DNA of 31,224 nt from Sphingobium sp. (GTDB taxonomy: Bacteria > Pseudomonadota > Alphaproteobacteria > Sphingomonadales > Sphingomonadaceae): positions 1 through 31,224 of the forward strand of contig JAGIAA010000032.1 in NCBI GenBank assembly GCA_017745115.1, in the 5' to 3' direction. The first letter of the stretch is position 1. Each line of letters opens with the position of its first letter. Below the pieces are notes generated by a model that searched no databases, was not told the origin of the DNA, and saw only the letters and a program-made list of their open reading frames with translations. The position numbers were made by a program, and so were the translations under genes. Shown here in pieces: positions 8,784-17,765 of the stretch.

Positions 8784-10040
8784 TTACAAGTCGATCAGCA
8801 GCCGCGTCGGATCCTCGATCGCGTTCTTGATCGCGACGAGGAAGGTGACTGCTTCGCGCCCGTCGACGAGGCGATGATCGTAGCTGAGCGCCAGATACAT
8901 CATCGGCCGCACGACCACCTGGCCATTCACGACGACCGCGCGATCCTCGATGCGGTGCAGGCCGAGCACGCCCGACTGGGGCGGATTGATGATCGGCGTC
9001 GACATGAGGCTGCCGAACACGCCGCCATTGGAAATGGTGAAGGTGCCGCCGGCCATGTCGGCCATGGTCAGCGAACCGTCCTTGGCCTTCTTGCCGAAGT
9101 CGGCGATCGTCTTCTCGATCTCGGCGACGCTCATGCTCTCGGCATTGCGGATCACCGGCACGACGAGGCCGTTCGGGGCCGACACCGCGACCGAAATGTC
9201 GCAGAAATCGTTGTAGACGATCTCGTCGCCTTCGATTTGCGCGTTGACGCCGGGGATGTCCTTGAGCGCCATGCAGGCGGCCTTCACGAAGAAGCCCATG
9301 AAGCCGAGGCGCACGCCATGCTTCTTCTCGAAGAGATCCTTGTACTTGGTCCGGGCCTCGATGACCGCGGACATGTCGACATCGTTGAAGGTGGTGAGGA
9401 TCGCAGCGTTGTTCTGTGCTTCCTTGAGGCGCTTGGCGACGGTTTGACGGAGTCTCGTCATCTTGACGCGCTCCTGACCACGGCCGGGCCCGGCAGCGAC
9501 GGCTGGCGCCGCGCTCGGTGCCGCACCTGCCGGTGCCGCGGCCGTACCCGAGGCGATCGCGGCCATCACGTCGTCCTTGGTGAGGCGGCCGTCCTTGCCG
9601 GTGCCGGCGATGCGGCTCGGGTCGAGGCCATGCTCCAGCACGAGGCGGCGAACCGCGGGCGAGAGCGTCACCGCTCCGGTGGCTTCGGCATCCTGGGCCG
9701 GAGCGGCCGGGGCAGGTGCTGCAGCCGGTGCAGGCGCAGCGGGCGGCGGCGCCGAAACGGCGGGTGCAGGTGCGGCGGCAGCGGGCTTGGCGGCGGCTGT
9801 CGCGCCGGCTTCCACCGTCGCGATCACGGCGCCCACATTGACCGTGTCCCCTTCCTTGACGAGCTGTTCGCCCATGACGCCGGCAACGGGTGAGGGCACT
9901 TCCACCGCCACCTTGTCGGTTTCGAGGCTCGCAATCGGCTCATCGACCGCGACGGCGTCGCCCGGCTTCTTCAGCCACTGGCCGACCGTTGCTTCGGTCA
10001 CAGATTCGCCCAGCGTCGGAACTTTGACTTCGGTGGCCAT
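8784..10040 (-). CDS. sucB: 2-oxoglutarate dehydrogenase E2, dihydrolipoyl succinyltransferase
   Basis: This 418-residue protein is the acyltransferase core of the 2-oxoglutarate dehydrogenase complex and moves the succinyl group to CoA. It has one lipoyl domain (residues 1-77) with the lipoylated K43 in ETDKVAVEV. An Ala/Pro-rich flexible linker (79-119) follows. The E1/E3-binding domain is at about 125-160 ([22 protein letters not shown]), followed by a second Ala-rich linker. The catalytic domain ends in [13 protein letters not shown] with H389 and D393. N-terminal [13 protein letters not shown] is the succinyltransferase type. The ATG is 3 nt after the stop of sucA, so the two are translated from one message. 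Confidence 0.97.
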   Translation of the reverse strand: MATEVKVPTLGESVTEATVGQWLKKPGDAVAVDEPIASLETDKVAVEVPSPVAGVMGEQLVKEGDTVNVGAVIATVEAGATAAAKPAAAAPAPAVSAPPPAAPAPAAAPAPAAPAQDAEATGAVTLSPAVRRLVLEHGLDPSRIAGTGKDGRLTKDDVMAAIASGTAAAPAGAAPSAAPAVAAGPGRGQERVKMTRLRQTVAKRLKEAQNNAAILTTFNDVDMSAVIEARTKYKDLFEKKHGVRLGFMGFFVKAACMALKDIPGVNAQIEGDEIVYNDFCDISVAVSAPNGLVVPVIRNAESMSVAEIEKTIADFGKKAKDGSLTMADMAGGTFTISNGGVFGSLMSTPIINPPQSGVLGLHRIEDRAVVVNGQVVVRPMMYLALSYDHRLVDGREAVTFLVAIKNAIEDPTRLLIDL

Positions 10041-10043
10041 GGG

Positions 10044-12857
10044 TCAGCCTTTCTTCTGGCGCTTGATTTCGGTGCGGACGCTGTGGCCCAGCGCATCGGC
10101 GATGAGGGCACCTTGCTCGGCGAGGTGCCGCTTGGCGAGGCCGGTTGCCGGCGAGGCGGCTGCCTTGCGGCCGGCATAGCGGGCGCGCATCGGCGCCTTG
10201 CCGGCAGCATCCAGGGCCTGCTCGATAAAGGGCTCGACGAAGAACCAGGCGCCGTTGTTGCGCGGCTCTTCCTGGCACCAGACCACCTCTTCGAGGTTCT
10301 TCATGCGGGCGATGCGGGTCGCCAGTGCTTCGGTCGGGAAAGGATAGAGCTGCTCGATGCGGACGATCTGCGTCTCCTTGTCGCCCGCTGCGTCGCGCGC
10401 TTCCATGAGATCGTAGGAGACCTTGCCGGTGCACAGCACGAGCCGCTTGGTCTTCTCGTCGGGCGCCGGATTGAGATCCGAGAGAATCCGCATGAAATGC
10501 TTGTCGCCCATGAAATCCTCGGCCTTCGACACCGCCAGCTTGTGGCGCAGCAGCGACTTGGGCGTGAAGATGATGAGCGGCTTGCGGAACGAGCGCAGCA
10601 TCTGCCGGCGCAGGATGTGGAAGTAATTGGCCGGTGTCGTGCAGTTCGCGACCTGGATATTGCCTTCGGCGCAGAGTTGCAGGAAGCGCTCGACGCGCGC
10701 CGAGCTGTGCTCCGGTCCCTGGCCCTCATAACCGTGCGGCAGCAGCAGCACGAGGCCGTTGGCGCGCAGCCACTTGGACTCCGACGAGGCGATATACTGG
10801 TCGATGATGATCTGCGCGCCATTGGCGAAGTCGCCGAACTGCGCTTCCCACATGACGAGGCTCTTCGGGTCGGCCATGGCATAGCCATATTCGAAGCCGA
10901 GCACGCCATATTCGCTTAGCGGGCTGTCCAGCACATCGAACCGGCCATGGGGCACGGTCGCGAGCGGGATGTAACGGCGCTCGCTGTCCTGGTCGACCCA
11001 GACGGCATGGCGCTGGGAGAAGGTACCGCGGCCAGAATCCTGGCCGGACAGGCGCACGCCATAGCCTTCCGACAGCAGCGAACCGAAGGCGAGTGCCTCG
11101 CCGGTCGCCCAGTCGAAATTCTCGCCGGTGCGGAACATCTCTGCCTTGGCTTCGATGACGCGGCGCAGCGTCTTGTGCACGTTGAGATCATCCGGGACCG
11201 TGGTCAGCGTGCGGCCCAGGCTTTCGAACAACTTGCTCGAGACCGCGGTCTCGACATTCTTGCGCGCCGTCTCGATGTCGGCGGGCTGGTGGAGGCCCGA
11301 CCAGCGCCCGGCGAACCAGTCTGCATGGTTGGACTTGTATGTCTTGGCGGACTCGAACTCTTCTTCGAGCAAGTTCACGAAGTCATCGGTCGCGCTCTTG
11401 AGGAAGTTGTCGTCGATCACGCCCTGCTGGCGCAGACGAGCAGCGTAAATCTCGCTGACCGGCGGATGCTGGCGGATCTGCGCATACATTAGCGGCTGGG
11501 TGAAGGAGGGCTCGTCGCCTTCATTGTGGCCGAAGCGGCGATAGCACCACATGTCGATGACCACGTCCTTGTCGAACTTCTGGCGGAATTCGACAGCAAG
11601 CTTGCAGGCGAAGGTCACCGCTTCCGGATCGTCGCCATTCACATGGAAGATCGGTGCCTGCACGCCCTTGGCTACGTCGGACGGGTAAGGCGAGTTACGC
11701 GCGAACTGCGGCGAGGTCGTGAAGCCGATCTGGTTGTTCACGATGAAGTGGATGCAGCCGCCGGTCGCATAGCCGCGAATGCCCTGGAAGCCGAGCGTCT
11801 CCCAGACGATGCCCTGGCCGGCGAAGGCCGCGTCGCCATGGATGAGCACGGGGACGACTTGGTCCATCGCCTCGAGGTCGTCGCGGAACGTAAGCTGCGC
11901 GCGCACCTTGCCGAGCACGACGGGATCGACCGTCTCGAGATGCGAGGGATTGGGGACCAGGCTCATATGCACCTTGATCCCGTCGAACTCGCGGTCGGTC
12001 GAGGTGCCGAGATGGTATTTCACGTCGCCCGATCCGCCGACATCCTCGGGATTGGCGGTGCCGCCCGAAAATTCGTGGAAGATGACGCGGAAGCCCTTGG
12101 CCATCACATTGGCGAGCACGTTCAGGCGGCCGCGATGTGCCATGCCGTAGACGATCTCGCGCACGCCGAGCTGGCCGCCATATTTGATGACCGCTTCGAG
12201 CGCCGGGATCATGGCTTCGCCGCCGTCGAGGCCGAAGCGCTTGGTGCCGACATATTTGCGGCCCAGGAATTTCTCATATTGCTCGGCGTGGACGACCTTG
12301 GTCAGGATTGCCTTCTTGCCCTCGGGCGAGAAGCTGATCTCCTTGTCCTTGCCTTCCAGCCGGTCCTGCAGGAAGCGGCGCTCCTCCACGTCGGAGATAT
12401 GCATATATTCGAGGCCGACATTGCCGCAGTAGTTGCGGCGCAGGATCTCGACGAGCTCGCGGATCGTGCTCCATTCAAGGCCGAGCGTACCGCCGATATA
12501 GACCTTGCGGTCAAGGTCGGCGCCGGAGACGCCATGATATTCGGGCGTGAGGTCGGCGGGCAGGTCGAGGTGCGAGAGGCCGAGCGGATCGAGATTGGCG
12601 GCCAGATGTCCGCGCACGCGATAGGTGCGGATGAGCATCATCGCGCGGATGGAATCCTGGCAGGCGCGAACGAGGTCGACATCGCTCATGCTGGTGCCGG
12701 CCTTCGCGGCCGCCGCCTTGATCGCGAGCTGCATCTGCGTCGGGTCGAGCGCCGCTGTCAGATCGTCCGTCGTGTCGAGCGGCCAGCCCTTGCGCTGCCA
12801 GCTCGGGCCCTGCTCGAACTCCGAGCCGCCGGTGAAATCCTGATTCTCCACGCCCAT
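10044..12857 (-). CDS. sucA: 2-oxoglutarate dehydrogenase E1 (thiamine diphosphate-dependent)
   Basis: This 937-residue enzyme decarboxylates 2-oxoglutarate using thiamine diphosphate and passes the succinyl group to the E2 lipoyl arm. Family motifs include HRGRLNVL (241-248), GDAAFAGQG (341-349) and NNQIGFT (374-380). Near the C-terminus VWCQEEPRNNGAWFF is typical. The N-terminus (MGVENQDFTGG) goes almost directly into GPSWQRKGWPL. The peripheral E2-binding segment seen in rhizobial and E. coli enzymes (a pattern like FL-x-G-x-NA-x-YIE-x-LY) is absent. No in-frame ATG lies upstream to supply it. sucB follows 3 nt after the stop. The 102-nt gap towards sucD carries several inverted repeats. 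Confidence 0.97.
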   Translation of the reverse strand: MGVENQDFTGGSEFEQGPSWQRKGWPLDTTDDLTAALDPTQMQLAIKAAAAKAGTSMSDVDLVRACQDSIRAMMLIRTYRVRGHLAANLDPLGLSHLDLPADLTPEYHGVSGADLDRKVYIGGTLGLEWSTIRELVEILRRNYCGNVGLEYMHISDVEERRFLQDRLEGKDKEISFSPEGKKAILTKVVHAEQYEKFLGRKYVGTKRFGLDGGEAMIPALEAVIKYGGQLGVREIVYGMAHRGRLNVLANVMAKGFRVIFHEFSGGTANPEDVGGSGDVKYHLGTSTDREFDGIKVHMSLVPNPSHLETVDPVVLGKVRAQLTFRDDLEAMDQVVPVLIHGDAAFAGQGIVWETLGFQGIRGYATGGCIHFIVNNQIGFTTSPQFARNSPYPSDVAKGVQAPIFHVNGDDPEAVTFACKLAVEFRQKFDKDVVIDMWCYRRFGHNEGDEPSFTQPLMYAQIRQHPPVSEIYAARLRQQGVIDDNFLKSATDDFVNLLEEEFESAKTYKSNHADWFAGRWSGLHQPADIETARKNVETAVSSKLFESLGRTLTTVPDDLNVHKTLRRVIEAKAEMFRTGENFDWATGEALAFGSLLSEGYGVRLSGQDSGRGTFSQRHAVWVDQDSERRYIPLATVPHGRFDVLDSPLSEYGVLGFEYGYAMADPKSLVMWEAQFGDFANGAQIIIDQYIASSESKWLRANGLVLLLPHGYEGQGPEHSSARVERFLQLCAEGNIQVANCTTPANYFHILRRQMLRSFRKPLIIFTPKSLLRHKLAVSKAEDFMGDKHFMRILSDLNPAPDEKTKRLVLCTGKVSYDLMEARDAAGDKETQIVRIEQLYPFPTEALATRIARMKNLEEVVWCQEEPRNNGAWFFVEPFIEQALDAAGKAPMRARYAGRKAAASPATGLAKRHLAEQGALIADALGHSVRTEIKRQKKG

Positions 12858-12883
12858 GGCCTGATCCTTCGTTCTGCCACGTC

Positions 12884-12938
12884 TATCCGGTGCCGATGCT
12901 CCGGATATGTCTCCCCGCGCTGCCCTATAAGGATAGGG
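12884..12938 (-). promoter_or_regulatory. Stacked inverted repeats in the sucA leader
   Basis: Two perfect dyads lie 27-81 nt upstream of the sucA start. The first is TATCCGG (12884-12890) with CCGGATA (12901-12907) around a 10-nt spacer. The second is CCCTAT (12923-12928) with ATAGGG (12933-12938) around 4 nt. A weaker GTTA/TAAC dyad follows at 12939-12954. They may form an operator or leader RNA hairpins that set sucAB expression apart from sucD. Neither matches a regulator site I can name. Confidence 0.4.
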
Positions 12939-12959
12939 TTAACGGGGCGCTAACCATGC

Positions 12960-13844
12960 TCAGCCCTTCAGTACCTCGAGCAGCGTCGTGCCGAGCTCGG
13001 AGGGGCTTGCCGCCACCTTGATGCCAGCCGCTTCCATCGCCGCGATCTTGCTCTCCGCGTCGCCCTTGCCGCCCGAGACAATGGCGCCGGCATGACCCAT
13101 GCGGCGGCCCGGAGGCGCCGTGCGGCCCGCGATGAAGCCGGCCATCGGCTTCTTGCGGCCCTTCTTGGCCTCGTCGATCAGGAACTGCGCGGCCTGCTCC
13201 TCGGCGTCGCCGCCGATCTCGCCGATCATGATGATCGACTTGGTCGCCTCGTCGGCAAGGAACAGCTCGAGCACGTCGATGAAATTGGTGCCGTTGACCG
13301 GATCGCCGCCGATGCCGACGGCCGTGGTCTGGCCAAGGCCTGCGTTCGACGTCTGGAACACCGCTTCATAGGTAAGCGTGCCGGAGCGCGAAACAACGCC
13401 CACGCTGCCTTTTTTGAAGATGCTGCCCGGCATGATGCCGATCTTGCATTCGTTCGGCGTCAGCACGCCCGGGCAGTTGGGGCCGATGAGGCGCGACTTG
13501 CTGCCGGAAAGAGCTCTTTTCACGCGCACCATGTCGAGCACCGGAATGCCTTCGGTGATCGTGACGATCAGCGGCACCTCGGCGTCGATCGCCTCGAGGA
13601 TCGAGTCCGCGGCGAACGGCGGCGGCACATAGATGACGCTGGCCGTGGCACCGGTCTTGGCGACCGCTTCCTCGACCGTGTCGAAAACGGGCAGGCCGAT
13701 ATGGCTCGTGCCGCCCTTGCCGGGCGTGACGCCCCCGACCATCTGCGTGCCGTAGGCCAGCGCCTGCTCGGTATGAAAGGTGCCGGTGGCGCCCGTCATG
13801 CCCTGGGTGATGACCTTGGTGTTCTTGTCGACGAGGATGCTCAT
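12960..13844 (-). CDS. sucD: Succinyl-CoA synthetase alpha subunit
   Basis: This 294-residue subunit carries the CoA-binding domain and the phosphorylated histidine of succinyl-CoA synthetase, which makes ATP or GTP while converting succinyl-CoA to succinate. The CoA-binding start is [22 protein letters not shown] (residues 11-32, shown here in part by [10 protein letters not shown]). The active-site histidine is H251 in [13 protein letters not shown]. Length and end are normal. The partner beta subunit gene sucC is not adjacent: upstream on the same strand is a GIY-YIG cassette and then mdh. sucA follows 102 nt downstream. The message may come from the mdh promoter through the cassette, or from a promoter I cannot identify. 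Confidence 0.97.
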   Translation of the reverse strand: MSILVDKNTKVITQGMTGATGTFHTEQALAYGTQMVGGVTPGKGGTSHIGLPVFDTVEEAVAKTGATASVIYVPPPFAADSILEAIDAEVPLIVTITEGIPVLDMVRVKRALSGSKSRLIGPNCPGVLTPNECKIGIMPGSIFKKGSVGVVSRSGTLTYEAVFQTSNAGLGQTTAVGIGGDPVNGTNFIDVLELFLADEATKSIIMIGEIGGDAEEQAAQFLIDEAKKGRKKPMAGFIAGRTAPPGRRMGHAGAIVSGGKGDAESKIAAMEAAGIKVAASPSELGTTLLEVLKG

Positions 13845-13867
13845 TGGCAGGCCCGGTCCTTCTTGCC

Positions 13868-13896
13868 GTCACCCCGGCGAAGGCCGGGGTCCATTG
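13868..13896 (+). repeat. REP-like palindromic repeat, family C, left copy
   Basis: The 29-nt unit contains a perfect hairpin, ACCCCGGC (13871-13878), loop GAAG, GCCGGGGT (13883-13890), between GTC and CCATTG. It directly abuts the stop codon of the GIY-YIG gene (13897-13899). The same unit occurs in opposite orientation at 14241-14269 with one difference, GGAG for GAAG in the loop. Confidence 0.85.
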
Positions 13897-14187
13897 TCAC
13901 ACGAGCGTCGGGTAGAGATCATGCCAGTCGGGATTCGTTTCCCCGATCCGGCGGACTTTCCAGGCCCGTCGCCACTCCTTCATCTGCTTCTCGCGCATGA
14001 TCGCATCATCGATGCGGTCATATGTCTCGAACCAGACCAACAACTTGCATCCGTATCGCTTGGTAAAGCCGTCAATGACGCCTTCGCGATGCTCCCAGAC
14101 GCGTTTCAACAAATCACTGGTAACGCCGATATAGAGCGTGCCGTTCGGCTTGCTCGCCATGATGTAGACGTAACCCTGTTTCTCCAA
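13897..14187 (-). CDS. Small GIY-YIG family nuclease
   Basis: This 96-residue protein is a single GIY-YIG domain of the short, stand-alone kind. The two halves of the motif are GYVYIM (residues 5-10) and LYIGVT (18-23). Conserved R29 (LLKRVWEHR) and the metal-binding glutamate E66 (REKQMKEW) are present, so the active site looks intact. No DNA-binding domain is attached. The family includes homing endonucleases and UvrC, but the role of these short forms is unknown. The start is TTG at 14185-14187: an in-frame TGA lies six codons upstream and no ATG or GTG lies between. Inverted palindromic repeats flank the gene. Confidence 0.88.
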   Translation of the reverse strand: MEKQGYVYIMASKPNGTLYIGVTSDLLKRVWEHREGVIDGFTKRYGCKLLVWFETYDRIDDAIMREKQMKEWRRAWKVRRIGETNPDWHDLYPTLV

Positions 14188-14201
14188 CCGACTCTCACTT
14201 C

Positions 14202-14269
14202 GTCATGCCGGCGGAGGCCGGCATCCAAGCGACGCTGCGCCAATGGACCCCGGCCTCCGCCGGGGTGAC
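14202..14269. repeat. Paired REP-like hairpins, right end of the GIY-YIG cassette
   Basis: Two hairpins stand head to head. The first is ATGCCGGC/GCCGGCAT (14205-14212, 14217-14224) with loop GGAG. The second is ACCCCGGC/GCCGGGGT (14247-14254, 14259-14266) with loop CTCC. They are separated by 22 nt, and GTC/GAC bound the pair, as in BIME-type REP pairs. The second is the inverted copy of the unit at 13868-13896. The block lies upstream of the nuclease start and downstream of mdh on the transcribed strand. Confidence 0.85.
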
Positions 14270-14292
14270 GATTGAATTATGTTCGTGGGCTT

Positions 14293-15309
<1,017 letters not shown>

Positions 15310-15407
15310 TTACCGATTCAATGCGAAGAAGGGCGGATAACCCGCTTTTCTTTGCAAATAGTTCGCAATTGCAAGAAGGGACGTTTTCGAAATGGGTGAT
15401 GGTCGCT

Positions 15408-16544
15408 TCAGCGCTTCTTGTGCCATGTGAAGAGCGCGGACATCACATAGTTCCAGACAACGCTGACCGTGATGCCGGCAAGCGCCGAAAGTGCCCAGTC
15501 GCTTCGGCGTTCGAACAGCCAGTCCGCGACACCGACATTGGCCGCGGCCCCGAAGGCGCAGACCAGATTGAAGCTGATCCAGCCTTTCAGCAGCGACCAG
15601 CCCGCGAGGCGCCGGTCACGATAGGTGAAGATGTTGTTGAGCAGGAAGTTGCTGGTGATCGCGACCGTGGTGGCGGCCGCCTGCGCAGCCCCGAAGCCGG
15701 CGCCGAGGAGGACATAGAGCGCCGTCAGGATCGTGAAGTGGACGGCGACGCCAGAGCCGCCGACCAAGGCGAAATTGAAGAAGCGTACCGGCACGACGTG
15801 CCCGATGGTCTTGTCGAGCAGGAGCTGCGCATATTCCCAGAGGACGAGGCTATCGAGCTTGCTGGCGCCGTGCTCGCGCAGGCGGAAGGTGTAGGGAACC
15901 TCGGCGATGCGCAGCGGCGTCGGCGCGCTCGCGGCGATGTCGAGCAGGATCTTGAAGCCGATCGTCGAAAGCCGCGGCAGCGAGCGCATGAAGGCATCGC
16001 GGCGGATCATCAGGAAGCCGCTCATCGGATCGGAAAGCGGCGTCCGGGTCAGTCGAACGGCGAGGCGCGTGGCAAGCCGGCTCAGCCGTTGCCGCCCTTC
16101 GCTCCAGTCGCCCATGCTGCCGCCCGCCGCATGGCGGCTGCCGACGACCAGATCGATGCCGCCCTCCCGGATGCGGTCGAACATCGTGGCGAGCACGGTC
16201 TCGTCATGCTGGAGGTCACCGTCCATGATCGCGACATAGGGCGCGGCGGTCGCGAGAATGCCTTCGACGCACGCTGCCGACAGCCCCCGCCGGCCAATGC
16301 GATGGACGATGCGGACCCGCATGTCCTGCCGCGCCATGTCGCGGACGAATTCGGATGTACCATCGGGCGAATCGTCATCGACGAACACCAGCTCCCAGCC
16401 GCCCTCGGGCAGCGCGCGCTCGATGCGTCGGACGAGCAGCGCAACATTCTGCCGCTCATTATAGGTTGGGACGATGATCGCGAGCTCGGCCGGGCGCGGG
16501 GCGACAGCCCGCTCGCGCGGCAAAGCAATTGCCTTGTGAAACAT
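15408..16544 (-). CDS. GT2 glycosyltransferase fused to a GtrA-like membrane domain
   Basis: This 378-residue protein joins two domains. Residues 20-245 are a polyprenol-phosphate mannose synthase-like GT2 domain, with IIVPTYNE (23-30), DDDSPDGT (56-63) and the metal-binding DGDLQHD (108-114). Residues from about 255 to the end form a four-helix GtrA domain (RFFNFALVGGSGVAVHF, then FLLNNIFTYRDRR). The GT2 part should load a sugar onto a lipid carrier. GtrA domains are thought to help move such a lipid-linked sugar across the membrane. The fused form is common in bacteria. It lies between zapE and mdh on the same strand and has no evident link to TCA metabolism. The sugar is unknown. Confidence 0.9.
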   Translation of the reverse strand: MFHKAIALPRERAVAPRPAELAIIVPTYNERQNVALLVRRIERALPEGGWELVFVDDDSPDGTSEFVRDMARQDMRVRIVHRIGRRGLSAACVEGILATAAPYVAIMDGDLQHDETVLATMFDRIREGGIDLVVGSRHAAGGSMGDWSEGRQRLSRLATRLAVRLTRTPLSDPMSGFLMIRRDAFMRSLPRLSTIGFKILLDIAASAPTPLRIAEVPYTFRLREHGASKLDSLVLWEYAQLLLDKTIGHVVPVRFFNFALVGGSGVAVHFTILTALYVLLGAGFGAAQAAATTVAITSNFLLNNIFTYRDRRLAGWSLLKGWISFNLVCAFGAAANVGVADWLFERRSDWALSALAGITVSVVWNYVMSALFTWHKKR

Positions 16545-16646
16545 GGGTGCGGCCCTTGGGTTTCGTATTTTTTCGTGAACCGAGGGCGCCGGTTTCAGGT
16601 CTGCCTTCAGCGAGGATCTTGGTAGGAAAAGATACCTAATAATTTC

Positions 16647-17765
16647 TCAATGGGTGTGGGCGCCGTGGCCCAGAGCGAAATACTCCGCGGACTGCATTTC
16701 CATGAGCCGGGAGACCGTTCGCTGGAACTCGAAACTGCCGTCGCCTTCCGGATAGAGCGCTATCGGCTCGGCGGCGGCGCCTGCGATGAGCTTCACCTTA
16801 TGCTCGTACAGCGCGTCGATCAGCGTCACGAAGCGCGCTGCCTCGTTGCGGTTTTCCGGCCCAAGTATCGGGATTCCCACGATGATGACCGTGTGGAAGC
16901 GCCGCGCGATGGCCAGATAGTCGCTGGCGCCCCGCGCCTCGCCGCAAAGGCGCTTGAATGAAAAGACGGCGACGCCCTTGAGGCTCTTGGGCACATGCAG
17001 CATGCGTCCGCCGCCCACATTCAGTTCCTCCGAAGGGACGTTGGCGCTGTCCTCGGGCGGATAGTCCGTTAGTCGGAAGAAGATCTCGCGCAGCCTCGCG
17101 GTCGTCGTTTCATCATTGGGCACGTGCCAGATATCGGCATCGCCGAGTCGATCGAGTCGGTAGTCGGTCGGGCCGTTGAGCGAGAGGACGTCCAGCCGCT
17201 CCATGAGCAGCGCGATGAAGGGCAGGAACAGCTCACGGTTGAGGCCGTCCTTGTAGAGATCGTCCGGCGGGCGGTTGGACGTCGCGACCAAGGTCACGCC
17301 CGCATCGAGGAGCGCCGTGAACAGCCGCGACATGATCGCGGCATCGGCCATGTTGTTCACCACCATCTCGTCGAACAGCAGGACCTTGATCTCGCTAGCA
17401 ATGGCGGACGCGACAGGCGGGATCGGATCGCCGCTCTCGCTCTCGCGCGCCACCCGCAGCCGCGCGTGAACGTCGAGCATGAATTCGTGGAAGTGGATGC
17501 GGCGCTTGGCGGGGCCCTCCAGGCAGTCGCGCAGCAGGTCCATGAGCATCGACTTGCCGCGCCCGACACCGCCCCACATGTAGACGCCGCGCACCGGCTC
17601 AGGTGCCTTGCGCAGCATCCGCCACAGCACGGACCCGCGGGTCGGGACGGCCTCCAGCTCTTCCTGCAGCTGTGTAAGCCGGACCGCGGCGGCGCGCTGG
17701 TCGGCATCGGGCTTAAGCTCGCCGGCGGCGATCAGCGCGTCGTAGCAGGCGAGGACGGTTGTCAT
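16647..17765 (-). CDS. zapE: AFG1/ZapE-family ATPase
   Basis: This 372-residue AAA-type ATPase belongs to the AFG1/ZapE family. In E. coli ZapE interacts with FtsZ under low oxygen or heat; mitochondrial AFG1 aids turnover of respiratory-chain subunits. Walker A is GGVGRGKS (65-72), and Walker B ends in FDE with D132/E133. A sensor-like TSNRPP follows, and FSFKRLCGEARGASDY near the C-terminus is family-typical. The ATG at 17763-17765 shares ATGA with the stop of the hydrolase gene upstream. A longer frame to 17945 would lie inside that gene. The neighbourhood of sdhB and mdh is common in alphaproteobacteria and fits a role tied to respiration. Confidence 0.93.
   Translation of the reverse strand: MTTVLACYDALIAAGELKPDADQRAAAVRLTQLQEELEAVPTRGSVLWRMLRKAPEPVRGVYMWGGVGRGKSMLMDLLRDCLEGPAKRRIHFHEFMLDVHARLRVARESESGDPIPPVASAIASEIKVLLFDEMVVNNMADAAIMSRLFTALLDAGVTLVATSNRPPDDLYKDGLNRELFLPFIALLMERLDVLSLNGPTDYRLDRLGDADIWHVPNDETTTARLREIFFRLTDYPPEDSANVPSEELNVGGGRMLHVPKSLKGVAVFSFKRLCGEARGASDYLAIARRFHTVIIVGIPILGPENRNEAARFVTLIDALYEHKVKLIAGAAAEPIALYPEGDGSFEFQRTVSRLMEMQSAEYFALGHGAHTH

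Larger units (their letters stand above)
13868..14269. mobile_element. Putative 402-bp GIY-YIG/REP cassette
   Basis: A small nuclease gene is bounded at both outer ends by inverted copies of one 29-nt palindromic unit (28 of 29 identical). The gene fills the interior almost completely: its stop abuts the left copy, and its TTG start lies 14 nt from the right-hand repeat block. The arrangement resembles a terminal-inverted-repeat element. No target-site duplication is visible (TTGCC on the left, GATTG on the right), so transposition is not shown. It could also be a chance pairing of a chromosomal gene with dispersed REPs. The unit lies between mdh and sucD. Confidence 0.4.

Noticed and set aside
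7297..8877. 526-codon open frame antisense to lpdA, crossing the 8701-8777 repeat
   Set aside because: It has no recognisable domain and runs through an intergenic repeat, so it is a shadow frame.
11526..12953. 475-codon open frame antisense to sucA
   Set aside because: The translation is Ala/Asp/Leu/Val-rich with no motif, and the opposite strand encodes a clear E1 enzyme through the whole length.
13871..13890. Simple rho-independent terminator for sucD or the nuclease gene
   Set aside because: The stem is strong but no T-run follows, it lies upstream of sucD on the coding strand, and the same unit recurs inverted at 14241-14269. A repeat is the better reading.
13868..14269. Possible CRISPR-like array
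   Set aside because: The repeats are self-palindromic, inverted and few, with a gene between them. There is no regular direct repeat-spacer pattern.
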